The notes below the pieces were generated by a model that searched no databases, was not told the DNA's origin, and worked only from the letters and a program-made list of their open reading frames with translations. Positions 9,685-21,343 of a stretch of 64,000 nucleotides of DNA are shown piece after piece. Source of the stretch: Rhizophlyctis rosea (Eukaryota > Chytridiomycota > Chytridiomycetes > Rhizophlyctidales > Rhizophlyctidaceae). The position numbers and the translations under genes were made by a program. The stretch is taken from positions 56,884 through 120,883 of the forward strand of contig JADGJC010000079.1 of NCBI GenBank assembly GCA_027596075.1. Direction: 5' to 3'. Within the stretch, counting starts at the first letter, position 1. The number at the start of each line of letters is the position of its first letter.

Positions 9685-10419
9685 ATGACGACCACCGACC
9701 TCCAACCCCCTACCCCGACACACACCTCTTTAAAAACCCCCATCAAAACCGAATTCGCCGTAGACATGACCTGCACCTCCTGCGTTTCCTCAATCCAAAC
9801 CGCCCTCCAAAAAACGCCCGGCATAACCTCCCTCGACATCCACCTTCCAACTAAAAGCGTAACAATAGAAGGCACAACCCCACCCTCAACCCTCCTCTCC
9901 CTCCTCAAATCGACCGGCCTAACCGCCGTCCTCCGCGGCCAAGCCGCGTCCTCCCACCTCGGGGCTGCTGTATGTATCTTCGAATCATTCCCAGGCGCAA
10001 AGGGGTGGGCCCAGAATAACAATAAAGGTCTTGCGCGGTTGGTGCAAGTTGATGAGGAGAATTGTTTGGTGGACGTGACGGTTGATGGCGTCTCGCCCGG
10101 TCGGCATACGGTTTCCGTACATGAGTGTGGTGATATTAGTGGTGGGTGTGCGTCGACGGGTAATGCTATGGCGCGGTTGGGTGTGATTGATGTTGATGAG
10201 AACGGGAAGGGGAACTTGGTGGCTGAGACAAGGAACGTGAAAGTGTGGGATTTGATTGGGAGGAGTATTGTTTTGGATAAGACGAAGGATGGCAAGGCTG
10301 GTGGTATTAGCGACGATGCCGCATGCGGTATCATTGCGAGATCGGCGGGTGTGTTTGAGAATCCAAAGATGGTTTGTTCATGTAGTGGGAAGACCTTGTG
10401 GGAGGAGTCAAAGTTGTAG
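9685..10419 (+). CDS. CCS1: Copper chaperone for Cu/Zn superoxide dismutase (CCS)
   Basis: Single-exon gene of 244 residues. Domain I (about 20-85) is an Atx1-like copper domain with the MTCTSC site (Cys30, Cys33). Domain II (about 90-225) is SOD1-like, with HTVSVHECGD and later GRSIVL and GIIARSAGVFEN. Domain III ends with the CSC pair (Cys231, Cys233) in VCSCSGKTLWEE. The family delivers copper to SOD1 and forms its disulfide, in the cytosol and the mitochondrial intermembrane space. The zinc-loop region of domain II is short: after CASTGN it goes straight to AMARLGV without the HFNP-type histidines, so this domain probably binds no metal, as in yeast Ccs1. Codon use changes abruptly near 9960: C-ending codons before, G/T-ending after. 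Confidence 0.95.
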   Translation: MTTTDLQPPTPTHTSLKTPIKTEFAVDMTCTSCVSSIQTALQKTPGITSLDIHLPTKSVTIEGTTPPSTLLSLLKSTGLTAVLRGQAASSHLGAAVCIFESFPGAKGWAQNNNKGLARLVQVDEENCLVDVTVDGVSPGRHTVSVHECGDISGGCASTGNAMARLGVIDVDENGKGNLVAETRNVKVWDLIGRSIVLDKTKDGKAGGISDDAACGIIARSAGVFENPKMVCSCSGKTLWEESKL

Positions 10420-11600
10420 ATTTGCTGTTGTGGTTTGAACGTATCACCTTTGGTAGCTCGTAGCATTAGTGCACAATGTAGGTAGTGTAGATGATTGGAA
10501 GATTAGGGTAGCAACTTGTCTTTTTTGTTCATATGCTGTACATCGCGAATATGGTAGCAGATACATCGCATGGAAATGTGCAAATAAAAAGTGAAATACC
10601 ATTGCGGGCCCATTTGTATCTGATAAGGCCAACAAACTGTGGCTCCTTCCCAGACTACACCACTGCCATCTATCCAACTAGAACATACACTCGCCCTCTC
10701 CACTTCCCGACCACACAGCCAACCCCATCATACTCCATAACCCCACTTCACGTTCCCACGCCTGTCCAACAATCAACCCACGCGGCATACCGTGCACCTG
10801 TAGAGTCGATCTAATGAACAAACGTCCATGGATCGAGAAGGAACCATTGCACCCAAACGCACAATCATCAGCAGATGGACATCAACTCGTTGAGAATTAT
10901 GAAGCATGAGCACTACATCCAAGCCCAGTGGTGCCGGCATCGGCCTGCCGAATCCTTCATCCGCCTCTTGTAAACAAGATACTCACATGCACTGGCCCTC
11001 ATTGCCGCAGTCGTATGCGTCCAACACCAACCAGTCAGCGGTGCTTCGTCGCCACTTGTCGGAAAGTGCAACGTCAAGGAGCAAATACGCAGATACGCAA
11101 ATAAACTCGTCAGTGAGAAGAAGTTCGTGCTGATAGAAGGTTGATGGGGAGAAGTATTTATGTGAGATGCTTGTGATGCTTTGTTCTATTAGAGAGGGAA
11201 CGGAAAAGCACTGGCGCCGGGTCTTCTTCCCCATCCTGCGGGTTTCAGGTAACGCCGTTGTACAAACAAAGTCTGCTCTTTTTTGAGCGCGTGATGGTCT
11301 TGTCTCTACATACCAACCACATAAGAATAGAGGTTGTCTTTGCTGACGCGGCGTTCAAGATATCCCGATCAATCACAGAAAGTCATCAGGAGCGGGTTCT
11401 ATGGCCACCCAGATCTCTCCAAAAAAAATGCAATTGATAAGCAAAAGGGGCAGATTATATCATACACATTAATAACTATATAGGTTCTAATCAACTAAGA
11501 TATATACTTTCCATTACCCACAACATTATCTATCGCATAGAAACAAGCATCTACAATTATTTTTCTTGTTACATGTATCAGACAATTGCAACCAGGAAAC
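10420..11600. other. Intergenic region
   Basis: 3' regions of two convergent genes. AT-rich around 11430-11570. No supported gene or RNA. Confidence 0.6.
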
Positions 11601-12755
11601 TTAGAGAGAGAAGGGCGTGGCTCCAGTGTCGGCTTGGGCGGGGCTGAGCGGGGGGAGGTTCCAGTTCTTTTCGACGGTTGCGAGTTGGGAGTAGTGGTTG
11701 TACTGATGAGGGATTAAAGGGAAAGAAGGAAGGAAAAGGATTAGTTTGGCGTATATTTATTACAACCCTCCCTCTCGCGACGCCTTTTTTTTCTTTGCCA
11801 TCAGTGGCGACTTTCTGCACAATAATAATGCTACATACCAAAGTCCCGTCCTGAGTCCCCGCAAGACCCAAGTTGTTGATCGCGCCACCGACCAAGAGGG
11901 CGTACACGTGGTTAGCCTTAACACCCTCATCATAGACAATGAAGAAAGCGGTGTTGGCGTAGACGGGGTTGGTCAACTTTGGTTCCAAGAAGTTTTTCAA
12001 CCAGCTAGAGGAGTACGCAACGGTGGTGTCGTGTCCGTCGTTCTTGATATCCGGAGTATAAAACACGTATTGCGGCACAGCATTGGCAGATTCGTCGGTT
12101 GCGAGTTGGGTTGCGGGCACGATTTTCGCACATTCAGCGGAGTTACCGCTGATTTGGGTGAAGCTGATGAAGGGGTTATGTTTACGGTAGTACGTCGTGC
12201 TGACGGAGCCGGTGAAGCAGTTGCCCGGGTAGGCTTCTTGGTAAGTCTTCCAAGTCTTGCCGGCGGTTTCGAGAGTACCCGTAATGATTGGCCCGTTGAG
12301 GTTGTAGGTTCCGTCGTCTGCGATGCCGTAGTAGTTGCCGGCAATCATGGCGACGTAGTTTGGTTCGGAGGGGTGGGTTATGGCGTTGTAGTTTGTAAGG
12401 AGACGGCCTTTGGCGGGGAGGGTTGTGCCGAGGTACTATGGGGAGGGTTGGGAAAAGCAAAGTGTTGGTATGCGGGTTCCGGATTTTTTTTTTTTTGTCG
12501 AGCATGTTGTTTGGCAACTTGGCGAGGGGCACTTACGGGGTCGGACATGACGCTGGTGTAATCCTCATTCTCCAATACGATGATGAAGAAGCGGTCGAAG
12601 TAGGGAGGAGTGTGGGTGGAGGTGGGCGTCGGGGAGACGGTCGAGGTGATGGTGCTGGTGGGGGTGACTGTGGTGGTGCTGGTCCTCTTGGGGGCGGCGG
12701 CAACGACCGCGGAGATGGAGGCAAGGGCCAAGACGATGTTTTTGATGGAGAACAT
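11601..12755 (-). CDS. Secreted phosphoesterase (PF04185 acid phosphatase type)
   Basis: Exons 12755-12537, 12435-11839 and 11702-11601 encode 305 residues. A signal peptide (residues 1-20) is followed by a Ser/Thr/Pro-rich linker (about 23-48). The catalytic domain begins FIIVLENEDYTSV, continues with HPSEPNYVAMIAG and later YDEGVKANHVYALLVGG, and ends YNHYSQLATVEKNWNLPPL. These are signatures of the phosphoesterase family that includes fungal PhoA-type acid phosphatases and bacterial phospholipase C-like enzymes. The product is secreted and probably releases phosphate from organic esters. Intron 1 carries a T13 run on the plus strand (about 12484-12496). A TATA-like element lies 95 nt upstream. 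The substrate cannot be deduced. Confidence 0.88.
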
Positions 12756-14163
12756 TATGAGGTTTTGGAGATGGGGTGGAAGTGAGGGAATTTGGATGGG
12801 GAAAAGTGGTGGGGGTTGTGGGTAAAGGATTTCCATCAGGATGGGTTCTTTATACACTTTTTTGTCGAAATGCAGACAGGATTGAGGACGGGACCCCACC
12901 ATCCTTCTTCCACCTCGGAAATTCGGAACCAAAGCGCGATCAAAACCTTCCTTCACTTCCTTCCATCGGTGATGTCCGAAGCCTCCGCTGCACACAGATG
13001 AATCACCCAATCTTCGAAATTGGAAATTTCCCCACCACAGTTTTATGCACACAGGTGCACGCGCTTTCTTCTGCTCCTCTCCCATCGACACGAGCCGACA
13101 CGTGGTGAGATGTGATCCCAGTGGTGACAAACCCGTTTTTCTTCCCGTGTTCTCCATTGGATTGCTGAGAAAAGTTGGTTCGGGCTGGAGACTGTGGTCA
13201 TTCTGAGGAAGCAAAAGTCGAAACAAGGATAACTATACGGTGAACAGGTGAACCCTTCAACGACTTCGGTCTATTTGTGCGCTCCTCGCTTTTCTTGGTA
13301 CTTTCGAATCGCCCTTCCAATTGGAAACTCGAAATTCCCCATGAGCACCCCCGGACGCGTTGTCGTTGAGGACAAACGCTTCTACCCAACCAAAAGCCCT
13401 TCAAATTTTCCAGTCTACTCCTGAGTCAATCCCCTAGCAATTGACTCATTTTGTGATGATGACAACGAAATCGCTTGGCTTTCGGTGCTATCCCAGAGCA
13501 TTTGGCAGCAAAACCCCCCTGTGAATGCAGATACATGTCCTTCAACATTCTGATGTACAAAGAGGCGGAGGGGGGAGTGGTGGGAAGCGGAGTTGGAGGA
13601 TTGTCAAGCAATTGCAAGGCGATCCCGATTGCAACGTATCATCCTCATCATTTTCCAGAACGTGGGATCAAACAATGCCCTGTGTGAGCGAAGGGGTTAT
13701 GTACTGCCTAAACATGTAACTTTGAATGCACAGTCATGATATGTAGCAATGAATTTTGCAAGCAATAAGCTTTACGTCTCGAACAAGTCATGTTTGATCT
13801 GACCATACTCTAATCCGCCATACGATTTTCTTTTGATATGATGGTGAAAATTGGGGATACCGGTAGTTCGTACGATCGCGAGTTCTCCTTGGATTACAAT
13901 CAATCAGCCAATCTCCATACTCATCCCTCATCACACTCTATATTATTGTTAGTTGCGGATTGTAGATAGTGTGCAGTATATCCTGGAGGTAGCTGTTTAG
14001 TTATACTGCGTTTAACCAGTTGTACATTCCAGTAGCCTTAGCAGGAAAGCCACATGTAAAGATAAAAACTGAGATACGAATATCCTATTGGCGGCAACCG
14101 GGGTTACATCAAACGGGTAACGCTAGCTCTAACCCCACTCCACCTACACCTCCCCCAAACCCC
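12756..14163. other. Intergenic region
   Basis: Promoter side of the phosphoesterase gene, then about 900 nt with no supported gene. Confidence 0.6.
12847..12856 (-). promoter_or_regulatory. TATA-like element of the phosphoesterase gene
   Basis: TGTATAAAGA on the minus strand, about 95 nt before the ATG. Confidence 0.45.
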
Positions 14164-15957
14164 TCATTCATCCGCTCCATCTTCCTCCTCCCCACCCTCC
14201 CCACCACTCTCCTCCTCCCCCTCCTCAACCTCATACTCAAACGCAACATCCCACCGACTCCCCGGCGCCCCCGCACTAACATACTTAATAAAATTCAACA
14301 ACCCCTCATCCCTCAACACCAAATTCAACACATTCCACCCAGCACTAACCGTCAACAGCGCTCCATCTTCCTCCCCATCCTCCTCACTACTCCCCTTATA
14401 CACCGCAGGATCTTCCTCCCCGTCATGCGGGTTCATGTAGCAGTCGTAGCCGCCTACTTCGTCGGATGCCCAGAGGTCGGAATCAGAGGGAGAGGTGTGT
14501 GTCGCGAGACAGAGCGTTGCGTCGAGGATTTGGCGGGTGCCGGAGGATGTGGCAAGGGTGTAGTCTAGACCGGGTCGGAAGCGGCGGGCGAGGCCGCGGT
14601 GGTGTGTGGGGTGGAGGTGGGTTAGGGTTTTGAGGAGGGTGCGGAAGGAGGGGGAGGAGAAGAGGGTGTGGAGGGTTTTGAAGAGGGTTGAGGTTTCTTC
14701 TTCTTCTGGTGACTTTGCGGAGGTGTCGAGGACTAGGTAGCGGTGTTTGTGGGGAGGGCCTTGGACGTGCCATTGGCCGCGGAGACCCGAACCGTGGGGT
14801 GGGATGGTGGGGGTGGTCATTCCGTCGGTTTTGTCGGCGGTTTGGGTGGCGTGTTCAATGCGCTTTGCAAAGTCTGGGTGGAGGAAGTCCACGAGTTGGA
14901 TGGAGGATTCGTCTAGGAAGCGTTCCTGGATTTGGCGGAGGGTGTTGATGTTGAGGTAGAGCGGATTTATGTAGTCTTTTAGGGCGTTGAGATCGTCTTC
15001 GGAAAGTGCTACTGCCGATTCAGCTTCCAGTGACTCATCATATGGAATAAAAGGCAATGCATCATCCGCTTCAGCTTGCAACTGCAACAAAGATGGCGTC
15101 GCGTCTACCCAATCCCTCTCTTCATCAAAACCGGGCTCACCCTCTTGCGGGACGTGGAACCATCCGGAGATGCTCAACCGAGGCTTATCCGCCACAACTT
15201 CCTCCACAGAATGGAACGAATGACCCGGCTGCACTGTGAAGAACGCAAATTGATTCCACTGCGGGGGTATGGTAACTGTTGGAGCTACATCCGGAGTGCC
15301 CTTCTTAACAACCGGATACAATTCCAGCGCCCCACCATCTTTAGGGTCCCACGGCTGATCTGGATCAGTTAGGTAGAGGATGTAGGAGACGCGACGAGTG
15401 CCGATGACATCGTCGTGGTTGATGAGGTGGCAGCCTTTCATGTAGGTGTTGATGCTCATATCGGTTTTGGTGCCGGAGAGGGAACCGCAGCCGGTTACGT
15501 CTTGGAGGAATTTGCGGAATTCGGCGGAATAGAGGGAGTTACGGAGGCGGAAGAGGGATTGGAGCTGGGCGAGTTCTTCTTCTGGAAGACCGTCGAGGTT
15601 GGCGAGGTCTCCTGTTTGAAATACCTGTTGACTGTGTAAGCTACATGCGTATATGAATTGCATGCAAGACTTGAACGCTACCTTGTAAATATCCGTCTCC
15701 TTCACAGTAAAATGCAACGCCGTCGTAATCTCTTCTCGGACTTTTCGTAGCAAAGTGTCATCAACCAGCTTGTTGATAACGCAGTGAAGGTAAGGTTTGG
15801 ACTCGGCGAACTTCTTTGCCAGTCCTGAGCGGGTTGGGCCGTCCAACAAGTTTGGAGCAAAGGCGGCTGCGACAGACACCTCCGCGACACGTTGGCGCTT
15901 CCGTGCCGGCCCGTCGTCGTGGCTACGTTTCTTTGTGGGAGAGTCCGGGATAGGCAT
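14164..15957 (-). CDS. TPA1: TPA1/Ofd1 prolyl dihydroxylase (2-oxoglutarate, Fe(II))
   Basis: Exons 15957-15682 and 15624-14164 give 578 residues. A 57-nt in-frame intron (GTAGCG..AACAG) interrupts ETDIYK/VFQTGDLANLDG; it has no stop, so an unspliced reading adds 19 spurious residues. The N-terminus is basic (KKRSHDDGPARKRQR), suggesting a nuclear signal. The dioxygenase domain shows HDD (Fe ligands His162, Asp164), then GGALELYP, then HSFHSVEEV (Fe ligand His230) and RLSISGWFH (2-oxoglutarate Arg241). The C-terminal half is the degenerate second domain of the family, with acidic tracts. Tpa1/OGFOD1 hydroxylates a proline of ribosomal protein uS12. In fission yeast, Ofd1 also controls SREBP turnover with oxygen. 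It is divergent from the RS-rich gene, with 504 nt between start codons. Confidence 0.93.
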   Translation of the reverse strand: MPIPDSPTKKRSHDDGPARKRQRVAEVSVAAAFAPNLLDGPTRSGLAKKFAESKPYLHCVINKLVDDTLLRKVREEITTALHFTVKETDIYKVAFKSCMQFIYACSLHSQQVFQTGDLANLDGLPEEELAQLQSLFRLRNSLYSAEFRKFLQDVTGCGSLSGTKTDMSINTYMKGCHLINHDDVIGTRRVSYILYLTDPDQPWDPKDGGALELYPVVKKGTPDVAPTVTIPPQWNQFAFFTVQPGHSFHSVEEVVADKPRLSISGWFHVPQEGEPGFDEERDWVDATPSLLQLQAEADDALPFIPYDESLEAESAVALSEDDLNALKDYINPLYLNINTLRQIQERFLDESSIQLVDFLHPDFAKRIEHATQTADKTDGMTTPTIPPHGSGLRGQWHVQGPPHKHRYLVLDTSAKSPEEEETSTLFKTLHTLFSSPSFRTLLKTLTHLHPTHHRGLARRFRPGLDYTLATSSGTRQILDATLCLATHTSPSDSDLWASDEVGGYDCYMNPHDGEEDPAVYKGSSEEDGEEDGALLTVSAGWNVLNLVLRDEGLLNFIKYVSAGAPGSRWDVAFEYEVEEGEEESGGEGGEEEDGADE

Positions 15958-16461
15958 TTCTGGTGGGGATGACAGAAGTTAGCACGAAGCAAGGTGGAGG
16001 TATTGGCAAATGTTGATGAGTTGAGGAAGAAAACCAAAATAGGCGCGCGGTCGGGATCGAACGGAGAGCCAGAGGACCAGACCCAAAATGTCAAAAATAA
16101 CCCTCACTTCCCCGTGCCACATGCGCCACGATGGCAGCGCCACCCATTGCATCGTGCCTCGCTTCTGTTTGTTTACATTCTCATGCTTCTCAGGTCGCAA
16201 ACCGACCTTCTCTGGTGAGCTAAATGCTTATCTGTCGGCATTATCGCACAGCTTGTTCTCATATCCCCTTCACAGAGCAGTGGGGCTCAATAGTAGGAGA
16301 CGTGCATTAGTAGTATACGCCATACGTTGACGAAGGGGCTGTCAATCTACGTACCCCCTCGCTTTTTGGCGACCGACACGACCTCCCAAACGCGTGAAGG
16401 GTGCTAAGTTCTCCCCCACATAGCTGCGCAAACGACTCCATCTGTTGCAGCAACAAATAAC
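15958..16461. promoter_or_regulatory. Divergent promoter region, TPA1 and RS-rich gene
   Basis: 504 nt between two opposite start codons. No TATA box is obvious on either side. Confidence 0.4.
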
Positions 16462-18784
16462 ATGTCCACGCAACCAAAGCCGTCCAACCTTCGTCAAAGA
16501 GCGGCGCTACTGGCCGCTAAAAGAAAGCAGGAGCAGTCAGCCGACGGTGTATCCACCCCTCTCTCACAAGCAAGCAGCTCAAGTAGAGACTTGCAGTCAA
16601 GTGTGGGCGCGGCTTCGGTATGTGTAATCCATTCTTTGCAAACACACGCTCGTGCACTAAATGACAAGCTCGCCACAGTCGCCCACGTCAAGTCCGGCGA
16701 GCACCTCGCGATCCAATGCCTCTTCCAACAGCTATCACCCAACTCCAACTTCTTCTTTCGTAACTCAAAACCACAGAGGATCAACGGATGAAACCATTCG
16801 CTCCGATACGCACACTGCTCCAAGCGGCTCCAATTCTAGCCCTCGCTGTCCTCGTGAGCAAGTCTCATCCAGACAAACACCCGGGAGCTCTTCCCCACGA
16901 AGGGACACACACGACAACCGCGGCAGATCATCATCTCGGCACTCATTGAATCGGTCAAGTGATGCCCGCAATACAGTGCGGACGGAAAGGCCACAACCAC
17001 ATTGGAATTGCTATAGACCCAAGAGCGGCGACAATGACGATACAGATAGCCGTTCCCGTGGCCGGTCCAGAAGCCGAGCAGATGAAGGTAGAAACAACTA
17101 CAGTCGTGGGAGGTCTGCGCAGCGGGATCAAAGGCAAGACAACGATTTGAAGACTTCGGATGAACAGTCCCGGAATCGTTCTAGATATCGCGATGAACGT
17201 CAAAACAGCAAGTCTTCAAGGGCCTCGTCGCAGCACAGACGGCCCCATGACGATGAACGTAGCCGGTCGCCTACTCGTCGTCGTGCTGCTTCCCCATTGA
17301 CGCTTGAAACAGATTTGGTACGGCGGGGATCAAGTACTTCTGCAGCTTCGACGCCTGGACCGTTTGATGCATCTCGCAATGCGTTGGAGGATAACTATGT
17401 GCTCATGGTGCGTCGAAATGGATCATATGATTTGCCCAATTTGATGGCTCATTACCCCAAATTCAGAATCAACGAGAGATGCCGCCGCCCAAAGGTTGGG
17501 ATCTGCCGTACTGGAACGGGTCATTAGTGCATGACGGTGTGGATGTGGGCATTCTCACGGCGTCAACTATGGAGGGTCAAGAGACGCGATTTGTCTTGCC
17601 ACGGTAAGTTAAACCTTACATTTGTAGACGCTGACTTTCATTATCTCATAATATGCATTCAGAACGATGGAACTTGCAGAGCCGTCAGACATCCGTTAGT
17701 GTTGTATTTGCGTCAGCCATTTAGGTATGATAATGGTGATGATCTCTTGCTGATGCCGGTTGTCAATTATAGTTCCAGATTTCTACATTCCACCGGCACG
17801 AGATCATGCGCGCGTACACTTGTTGAGACCTGCTTCGGAGGAAGCATGGAAGTCAATTGAAGGCGCTTTTGTCAAAGATGGGTTATTGCAGGTAAGATGG
17901 TGTGAGATTGGTCAGACTCTACACATCGTTTTCAACTATTCCTCTTTCTAGATTCGGAAGGTAGGGCTTTCATAACTGGTGATTACATAGATAGCAATTG
18001 GCGCTTAATCTGTGCAAATAATCAGGTAAACCTCACCGACTCCGACATCTACAACCTCTCCACCGCCTTCCTCGTCCCCTCCGACGCCGTCCACAAAACC
18101 CCACAAAACATAACCCTACCCCGCCACTCCCTCCTCCTCGTCGCATTCCTCAAAACCCCCATTCAACCCCACCAACCCGAACACACCTACTTCGCCTTCC
18201 GTAAACGCCAAGACCTCGAATCAGAACTCAAGCGTCGGAAAATCGACGCAGCGGCCGCCTTGAATGGGATACCCCCTGTATCGGAATTGTATATGAAGAG
18301 AGACAACAGTGGAGGAGGAGGAGGAGTGACGTTCTGTGCGGTGGGAGAATTGGGCGTGAAGGATCTTTACGATTTGTATGATGGGAGCGTTGTGCCGGAT
18401 ATGGGGGAGGTTTATTGGTGTCGGAGGGTTGGGTTGGGGTTTCAGTTTTTGCTGGTTAGGGTGCCGGGGAGGGAGGTGGTTTTTGGGTGGGGTGGGTGCA
18501 GGTTGGTGGAGATGGGAGGGGGGGGTGTGGGGGGTGGGCAGGGGCATGTACATGGGCATCATGGGCACGGGCATGGGCACGGGCATGTGCATGCGCTTCG
18601 TGGGCATGGGCATGTAAATGGACAGCATCCGATTGGCGGACAGGCGGTTCAGCATCCAAGTTACCAAGGTGCTGCTTATCAGCAGGTTGCTGGACATCCT
18701 GCTGCTGGTCAGGCGCCAATGGCCCCACAGGCAGTTCCTGAAGCGTTGGCGCATCCGTTCCCGCAGATGCAAAGACATCGGTAG
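16462..18784 (+). CDS. RS-rich orphan protein with His/Gly-rich tail
   Basis: Predicted exons: 16462-16617, 16679-17407, 17467-17603, 17663-17694, 17773-17891, 17952-17960 (9 nt) and 18026-18784, giving about 646 residues. All junctions keep frame with GT-AG ends. The 9-nt exon is optional: skipping it also keeps frame. Residues 1-280 are Ser/Arg-rich and low in complexity (SRGRSRSRADEGR, SPTRRRAASP), like SR-type nuclear proteins. A folded-looking middle follows (GWDLPYWNGSLVHDGV, LPDFYIPPARDHARVHLLRP, NLTDSDIYNLSTAFLVPSD). The tail has a run of GH/HG pairs (18541-18615), then Gln/Ala/Pro-rich sequence. I do not recognise the middle domain. A role in RNA processing is only suggested by the RS region. 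Confidence 0.65.
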
Positions 18785-20524
18785 CACGGAATATGCTTTC
18801 GCATGATTGGGGTATAGTTTGTTTGACGATCCAAAAGAGAGATTTTGGTCAGTATTGCATGTAATGTTCCGTTAGTGATGATAGTTTTATGTTTCGTGGT
18901 ATTGAAAGATATCGAGATTGGTGTAAGGGACGGTCATGGGAGCTCGATGAAGATCCACTTCCATAGTTCATTATGGATGCTTCAGCTGCTGGTATTTGAC
19001 TCGAACACGGCATCAAAATATCCCCCGCGGGCCGGGGCGCCGCCCCCGCCGCCCCGGCGGGGGGCGCGGCGGGGGGGGCGGGCTGGGGGGGCGCACACAG
19101 CGACACCAGCACCGACAGACNNNNNNNNNNCCCTACCTCAACGTTCCCCGGCTAGCTGCCTGCCCGAAATGATCCTTGCCCAAAATACCCACTTCATCGT
19201 CAGGAATTCGCCAACACCCTCAAACCACCAGTATCAACCTTCCCCGTAGCCTCCTGCCTGGTCGTCGGCCAGGTGGTACCATGCACTCCCAGGCACAGCT
19301 CATGTACAGCGTGTATGTAGTCGTGGGGTTTGCATTAATAGGTGGGAAATGATCATAGTGAGAGATACTGCGCATAAATTATCGATTTGGGCTCCGCGGT
19401 TGTCTAGTACTACCTCTGAGCTTTTGCAGGCTTCGAAGAGTGAACATTTTGAGAGCATGAGAGTGGTTGCGATGTAGGGGAGGTGGGTTATGAGAGCAGC
19501 GGTGTCTTCGATGAGTTGGGCGTGGTTGAGTATGCAGTACTGGGGGATCAGATAGGGGAGGAAGGCATGATTTTGGGGCACAGACTGACAATGCTGAGAA
19601 TACACTGCGTATGAGGAATTATGCATTTAACACTCCGTCACACCAGAAGCAGGGCAGCTTGGCAGATTAGGAATGGGTGTGTATCACGTGACCACTATGA
19701 CAGGTCTGTTCGATGCGCTATTGTACGATGTTGTTGGATCGTGCAAATGTCGAATTTCTTTCAAACTGACACTTTTGCAGGTCAGAGGTCAAGACTCAAG
19801 ACTTTAAGGGGTATGAGGACCCTGAAGCGGGATGAAACATTGGACGGCTGTGGCGCACCGCCACCCCGAAAGGACGGAGGTGGCTTAGCGGTCGCGTCGC
19901 CTCTTGACTCTCTTCCACTTCCAAGTTCCAATGACGCTAGGGGTCCGGGGGATACCGCTCATATTCCAAATTCCAAAAATCACGAAACGGTCCAGCAGAT
20001 GTTGGGGTTCGACCCTCCGAACATATTCCCTCCGACGTTGCCGCCAGTGGCTTGCGGTCAGTCACAATTGCAGACTGCAATCGTCAGGAGACTTTGGAAG
20101 TGCGAGAAATTTGACGGTGTGTTTTGTGAACCTATGAATAAGGACCCTGACTAGACTACATCTTAGCCATTCAGCCGCAATGTCAGTTGTCATGAGGGTT
20201 TATTGCTTCAGGGGCAGCCTACACGTTGATGCGGCCGTCCAGGGCAGGGGCAGCGTGCGCGCGATGCGGCAGGCCGTTAAGGGTCAATACCGTTTTGGTG
20301 GAGGATTCGTCAGCTAAGAGATGATATAGGTTGGAACACTAAACGCAAGCACCGGAGTAGAAGGTCAACTCGCCAAGATGCCAAGACAAGATAAATACCC
20401 GGGTGAACCAGGAGCCCCTGCTGCAATCCAGACTCATCGGAAAGCCTCAACTTGCATACACCCAAAATCCTTTCAGTAATTTAGTGTGCACCCAAACCAA
20501 CAAGTAATCTTCCCAGAGGCAACA
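18785..20524. other. Intergenic region containing an assembly gap
   Basis: Includes 10 N at 19121-19130, preceded by 80-90 nt of nearly pure G/C sequence unlike its surroundings (19021-19105), which may be an assembly artefact. Open frames at 19621-20154 have no protein-like features. The last 150 nt are the promoter of the Egh16-like gene, with GATAAATACC at 20390-20399. Confidence 0.6.
19121..19130. other. Assembly gap (10 N)
   Basis: Ten undetermined bases; the real gap length is unknown. Confidence 1.
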
Positions 20525-21343
20525 ATGCAACCTAAAACCCTCCTCCTCCTCCTCGCCCCAACCGCCGCCCTCGCCCACGGAAAACTCACCGAACCCCTCG
20601 GCCTAAACGTCCAACCAACAACCGACCTAAACTCCCAATCCGACGTCGCATTCGGGGTCTCAACCTCAAACCCCTGCGGCCGCCGCGGCGCAAACCAACT
20701 CGCCACCGCAATCGCCACTCCCCGCGCATCCTTCGTCGCCGGCTCCTCCGCCTCCGTTACCTGGCACATCCAAAACCAAGACGGTGGTGGACCCCTCACT
20801 ATGGCGTTCTCCGGAGACGGAGGCAACACGTTCCAACAAGCTACGATTACACGTAACGCGCCGGGAACGTTCTCGTTGACGAACGCGGGTGGTACGGACC
20901 AGCAGATTCAGTTCCAGGTTCCGAATATGAATTGTCCGGCGGGGAGTTGTGTTATGATGATTCGGAACCCTATCTCCTTCGGAAGTTGCGCACCGGTGGA
21001 GATCACTCAGGGCGGGTCGAACGCTATGTTTGTTACTTACTCTAACCCTAATGGTGGAGCCAACGCTGCTGCTGGTGCCGGGGCTGGAGCTGCTGCGGCG
21101 GGAGGTACTACGGCTGCGGCGGCTGTTGCTGCTAACACTGGGGCGACTACCACCACCACGACCGCTACCAACACTGGGGGTAACCGGTTCGCGAACTTCT
21201 TTGGCGGAGGTGCTGGTGGAGGTGCTGGTGGGGGATTGTTCGGCGGGGCTGGTGGTGCGGGAGGTGGTGCGGGATTGTTTGGTGGGGCTGGTGGTGCCGG
21301 TGCCGGTCGCTTTGGCGGTTTCGGCGGTTTCGGCCGGAACTGA
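20525..21343 (+). CDS. Secreted Egh16/MAS3-like protein with Gly-rich tail
   Basis: Single exon, 272 residues, starting at the ATG before a clear signal peptide (QPKTLLLLLAPTAALA). The mature protein would start with His (HGKLTEPLG), as in LPMOs. The core (about 18-165) carries NPCGRRGANQLATAIA, VTWHIQNQDGGGP, FSGDGGNTFQQATIT and CPAGSCVMMIRNP with paired cysteines. The order recalls the Egh16-like family (Blumeria GEgh16, Magnaporthe MAS/GAS proteins), secreted proteins of appressoria. The C-terminal 100 residues are Ala/Thr-rich, then a GGAGG/FGG repeat, perhaps wall-associated. Activity is unknown. Family assignment is moderate; a small LPMO-like copper protein is the alternative. Codon use flips from C-ending to G/T-ending near 20800. 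Confidence 0.55.
   Translation: MQPKTLLLLLAPTAALAHGKLTEPLGLNVQPTTDLNSQSDVAFGVSTSNPCGRRGANQLATAIATPRASFVAGSSASVTWHIQNQDGGGPLTMAFSGDGGNTFQQATITRNAPGTFSLTNAGGTDQQIQFQVPNMNCPAGSCVMMIRNPISFGSCAPVEITQGGSNAMFVTYSNPNGGANAAAGAGAGAAAAGGTTAAAAVAANTGATTTTTTATNTGGNRFANFFGGGAGGGAGGGLFGGAGGAGGGAGLFGGAGGAGAGRFGGFGGFGRN

Noticed and set aside
19621..20154. 177-codon plus-strand frame near the gap
   Set aside because: No protein-like features, signal peptide or domain. A stretch reminiscent of a tRNA D arm at about 19880 has no matching T arm or acceptor stem.
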